Shown here piece by piece: positions 12,953-15,482 of a stretch of DNA of 15,482 bases (positions within the stretch are counted from its first letter, which is position 1; every line of letters begins with the position of its first letter). Below the pieces are notes generated by a model. It did no database searches, had not been told where the DNA came from, and saw only the letters and a program-made list of their open reading frames with translations. This stretch comes from CAZFHA01 sp964518595. Lineage in GTDB: Bacteria; Bacillota; Clostridia; Saccharofermentanales; Saccharofermentanaceae. The stretch covers positions 1-15,482 of the forward strand of contig CAZFHA010000035.1 of assembly GCA_964518595.1 (NCBI GenBank). The letters run 5' to 3'. Position numbers and translations under genes: made by a program.

Positions 12953-15482
12953 ATGAAGAAGTTTATTAGATTACTAACTGTATCCCTACTTATCTTTTCA
13001 ATTGTGTCATTGCCGGTAAGGGCCAGTGACCAAGATACCACCCCGTCTGAACAACAGGCAGAAGAATCGCTACCGCCCGAAGAGGAGGGGAACGCTTCTG
13101 CGGATTTTAGTGCTACAGATTTTGTAGTATTTACAGATGATTTACAGTCTCTGACAGCAGAGGCTGTGATTAAATTGGCCAATGCTACTGCACCTGAGGG
13201 GGTTATAGTAGGTGTAGACCAGGCCATGTTGGAAGCGCTTAAAAATGCCGAGGGTGTAGGCGAAAGAAAACTTAATTTCTATGCGGGCGACAGCATACTT
13301 ACGGTAAGGGTAACAATTAAAGATAGTACTACCCTTAATGATCCGACCAATGTCGTTACAGATGGAGTAGTAACCATTGATATTCCTGATTATAATCCGG
13401 TAACAGGTATGGTTGCTGGGCAGACATATGCAGTAAAAGTATCAGTATCATTTGGAGATGTGACAAGTAGTGGCAAACAAGTTAAGATACAACTTCCGGA
13501 GGGACTTCGTTATCATGTTATACCGGTAACTGGAACCCCTGCCCCTGGTACACCGCAACAAATTGCCAGTAGCCCATTTTATGGCTTTATTGAAAGCTTT
13601 GTAGCACCAAGTAAGCAGCCGGTGTATCAGACTTTTAATGGTGATTTGATATATAATCTTTTCCCCACAACGGGTGGAGTTGAAATTGATTTTGTTATTG
13701 CCGTGGATCAAAACTTATATTATGGTCCCAAATTGTTTACTCAAGATGCTGTTAGGGGCTATGAAGGTATTACCGTGTCGGCTCAGAAAGCCGGCTCACA
13801 AATTGGCGAAGCTAAGATGGATATTAATGCTGTGGGAGCTGCGACTTTCCCAGCCAATAGCACGAATTGGGGCGAAGTAAGTGCTATAGAGAATTCAAAC
13901 ATTAAAGTGGCCACCCCCAACTCGCAAACCTATCGTACAGGAATATTATATAGCGTTCTAGCTTATAGTTATGTAAAACAAGCTGAGCATACCTATTACT
14001 TTCCGAAAGAAGTAAATTATGTAAATTCAAATATTGATTCTCGAGTGAAGGAAGTGAATCAAGCCGAAGGGTATGTGGTATTTCAGTCAAATAATATTTT
14101 TACTCCCGCCTTCGGTGTAAGTGCAAACTTGTACATTGACACCCAGGGTGTCAATCCCGGCCGCTATCAAGCACCTGAAAATAATTTTATTGTTTTAACG
14201 ATGTATGATGGAACGGTACAACAAGTTTTGTCTAATTTTAAATTAGTAGTGAATGTTTTAGATAGTAGTGTTTTAACCAACAGGCTAACGGTTGTTTCAA
14301 GAAATGGAAAATATTTTGAACTTGCAAGCAATCATACCACGGCTGTCAGATTCGGTATTATTAATGACAATTTTAGTGTGAAAAAAGGGCAGTATTTAGA
14401 ATATGAAATTGATGAAACCTTTTTAGCAGACGAAATTGTGTTACCGGTAAACAAAGCAACAACTCCGCTTATTGAATATAAAACAAATAAAAATGGTACC
14501 CTGCAATCGGCTACAGGAGCGCAAATAGAAGTAGCATATGGCACTGCTACGTCAAAAATTACCAAAACTGGTTTAGGATTGGCTGCAGACGAATATATTA
14601 TATTTGCAAAGGTAGCTTTACCCGATATAGCAGCCGGTTGGAACTCCGGGGCTCTGAGTGCTGATCTAAATCGATTAAACTATCCTTATTCGCCGCAAAT
14701 TAGAGGCAAACTGGCAGAGGGCATACAGGAATCAAGTATTACGGTTCGTACCTATGCCCTTGAAAATGATTCAGTGGATGCAAACACATTGTCTGAAGCA
14801 AAAGCTATTGTGACCAGAAATACAAATCTAAATGCAAAGGTTGCAATAGCACCGTCTACGACTTCCTTTTCTGTAGCCGCTGGTGAAACCAAGATAGGCG
14901 TGAATTTCAAATTAGCTGGACTCTCGTACTTCTATGGCGAAACTTTGGCGATGAATAATCCGTCACTGTACATAAGAATACCAGAGGGGGTATTAATTAA
15001 TCCAAGTTCAATTAAAGCGGTGGATACAGAGGGAAATGAGGTGCCATTTACTGCCAGTAATCCTTATATATCTGCCATTAGCGGAGAGAAATTTATAGAG
15101 ATAAAAGTCCAAGGGGCGTATGGTTCTCTTGTGAATGGTATAACCAGGAATCTGGATATAAAACTAGATTATAGTACTACTTTAGCGTCTGGTGGAAACT
15201 ATAATTGGGATAATTATGCTTTCTGGATGAACTCGGTAACGGTATCCTATGGAACGGTTACTGGTGTAACTGCACCAAGAGCAGACACGCTAGATGTGAA
15301 TAATAATGGAGATATCACCGAGAAAGTGTTGCCATCCACTACCTCCAGTTTTTCCATTACGAAGAATGAAAATTTAATTATTGATACCTTTATCACGCCA
15401 GAAGGAGAAGGCCGAAGAGCCCCTTTCGATGGGACGGCTTCGACAGCCATTGGGTTCACACCGGGAACCAATGCAGATTATA
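12953..15482 (+). CDS. Large Sec-exported surface protein (5' part, runs off the window)
   Basis: The open frame starts at ATG 12953 after GGGGAGGGG and continues to the right edge without a stop: 843 codons, with the end missing. It begins with a classic signal peptide (MKKF..., hydrophobic core, cleavage likely after VRA at residue 24). An acidic Gln/Glu/Pro-rich linker (about 27-57) follows. The rest is rich in Thr, Val, Asn and Gly with alternating beta-strand patterns and contains no cysteine that I could find, as is usual for Gram-positive surface proteins built of beta-sandwich domains. Two segments share a strand-turn motif, IQLPEG (to G184) and IRIPEG (to G679), hinting at repeated domains. 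D781-I788 (DVNNNGDI) resembles a calcium-binding loop, but the usual acidic residue at position 12 is absent. I do not recognise a named family; an adhesin or S-layer-like wall protein is the best guess. Anchoring signals would lie beyond the window. Confidence 0.85.
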   Translation, partial: MKKFIRLLTVSLLIFSIVSLPVRASDQDTTPSEQQAEESLPPEEEGNASADFSATDFVVFTDDLQSLTAEAVIKLANATAPEGVIVGVDQAMLEALKNAEGVGERKLNFYAGDSILTVRVTIKDSTTLNDPTNVVTDGVVTIDIPDYNPVTGMVAGQTYAVKVSVSFGDVTSSGKQVKIQLPEGLRYHVIPVTGTPAPGTPQQIASSPFYGFIESFVAPSKQPVYQTFNGDLIYNLFPTTGGVEIDFVIAVDQNLYYGPKLFTQDAVRGYEGITVSAQKAGSQIGEAKMDINAVGAATFPANSTNWGEVSAIENSNIKVATPNSQTYRTGILYSVLAYSYVKQAEHTYYFPKEVNYVNSNIDSRVKEVNQAEGYVVFQSNNIFTPAFGVSANLYIDTQGVNPGRYQAPENNFIVLTMYDGTVQQVLSNFKLVVNVLDSSVLTNRLTVVSRNGKYFELASNHTTAVRFGIINDNFSVKKGQYLEYEIDETFLADEIVLPVNKATTPLIEYKTNKNGTLQSATGAQIEVAYGTATSKITKTGLGLAADEYIIFAKVALPDIAAGWNSGALSADLNRLNYPYSPQIRGKLAEGIQESSITVRTYALENDSVDANTLSEAKAIVTRNTNLNAKVAIAPSTTSFSVAAGETKIGVNFKLAGLSYFYGETLAMNNPSLYIRIPEGVLINPSSIKAVDTEGNEVPFTASNPYISAISGEKFIEIKVQGAYGSLVNGITRNLDIKLDYSTTLASGGNYNWDNYAFWMNSVTVSYGTVTGVTAPRADTLDVNNNGDITEKVLPSTTSSFSITKNENLIIDTFITPEGEGRRAPFDGTASTAIGFTPGTNADY

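Noticed and set aside
12916..13227. Minus-strand open frames within the surface-protein gene (also near 13448-13711, 13902-14090, 14332-14565 and 15247-15471)
   Set aside because: They are short, antisense to a continuous 843-codon frame with signal peptide and good start signals, and show no recognisable protein features.

Overview
The window reads as a chromosomal segment of a low-to-moderate GC Gram-positive bacterium (Bacillota, probably a clostridial-type anaerobe). The evidence is strong AGGAGG-type ribosome binding sites, TTGACT/TATAAT-type promoters, a lipobox solute-binding protein, an apparent cell-wall or membrane-anchor tail at the left edge and a large Sec-exported, cysteine-free surface protein at the right edge. 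I cannot name a species from sequence alone.

Layout. Bases 3-89 are the last codons of an upstream surface or membrane protein, followed by a hairpin. A good promoter (TTGACT, 17 bp, TAGTAT; 252-280) then starts a tightly packed, nine-gene plus-strand operon (331-12052): FAD-dependent oxidoreductase, sugar ABC transporter lipoprotein, two ABC permeases, a DUF4127-family protein, an RpiR-type HTH-SIS regulator, N-acetylmannosamine-6-phosphate 2-epimerase (nanE), a ROK sugar kinase with the zinc motif (probably an N-acetylmannosamine kinase), and a GH38 alpha-mannosidase. A perfect 15-bp bidirectional terminator (12075-12109) closes the operon. It also serves a convergent minus-strand gene for a small SAP-domain protein (12116-12655). 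The last 2.5 kb is the 5' part of a large secreted surface protein that runs off the window. It has its own promoter (TTGAAA, 17 bp, TATAAT; 12796-12824), preceded by three helically phased TGTTTAAA repeats.

How the operon probably works (inference). The lipoprotein and permeases import a mannose- or ManNAc-containing oligosaccharide. The needed ATPase is not encoded here and is presumably a shared MsmX-like protein. The GH38 enzyme, DUF4127 protein and FAD enzyme lack signal peptides, so they should act inside the cell on the imported glycan. The ROK kinase and NanE would convert ManNAc to ManNAc-6-P and then GlcNAc-6-P. RpiR-family proteins sense phosphosugars through their SIS domain, which fits control by a pathway intermediate. 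The notable feature is that the nanE/nanK pair occurs without a sialic acid lyase or sialidase and instead sits with an alpha-mannosidase, a DUF4127 protein and a flavoenzyme. This suggests a ManNAc or mannoside glycan pathway rather than an ordinary sialic acid operon.
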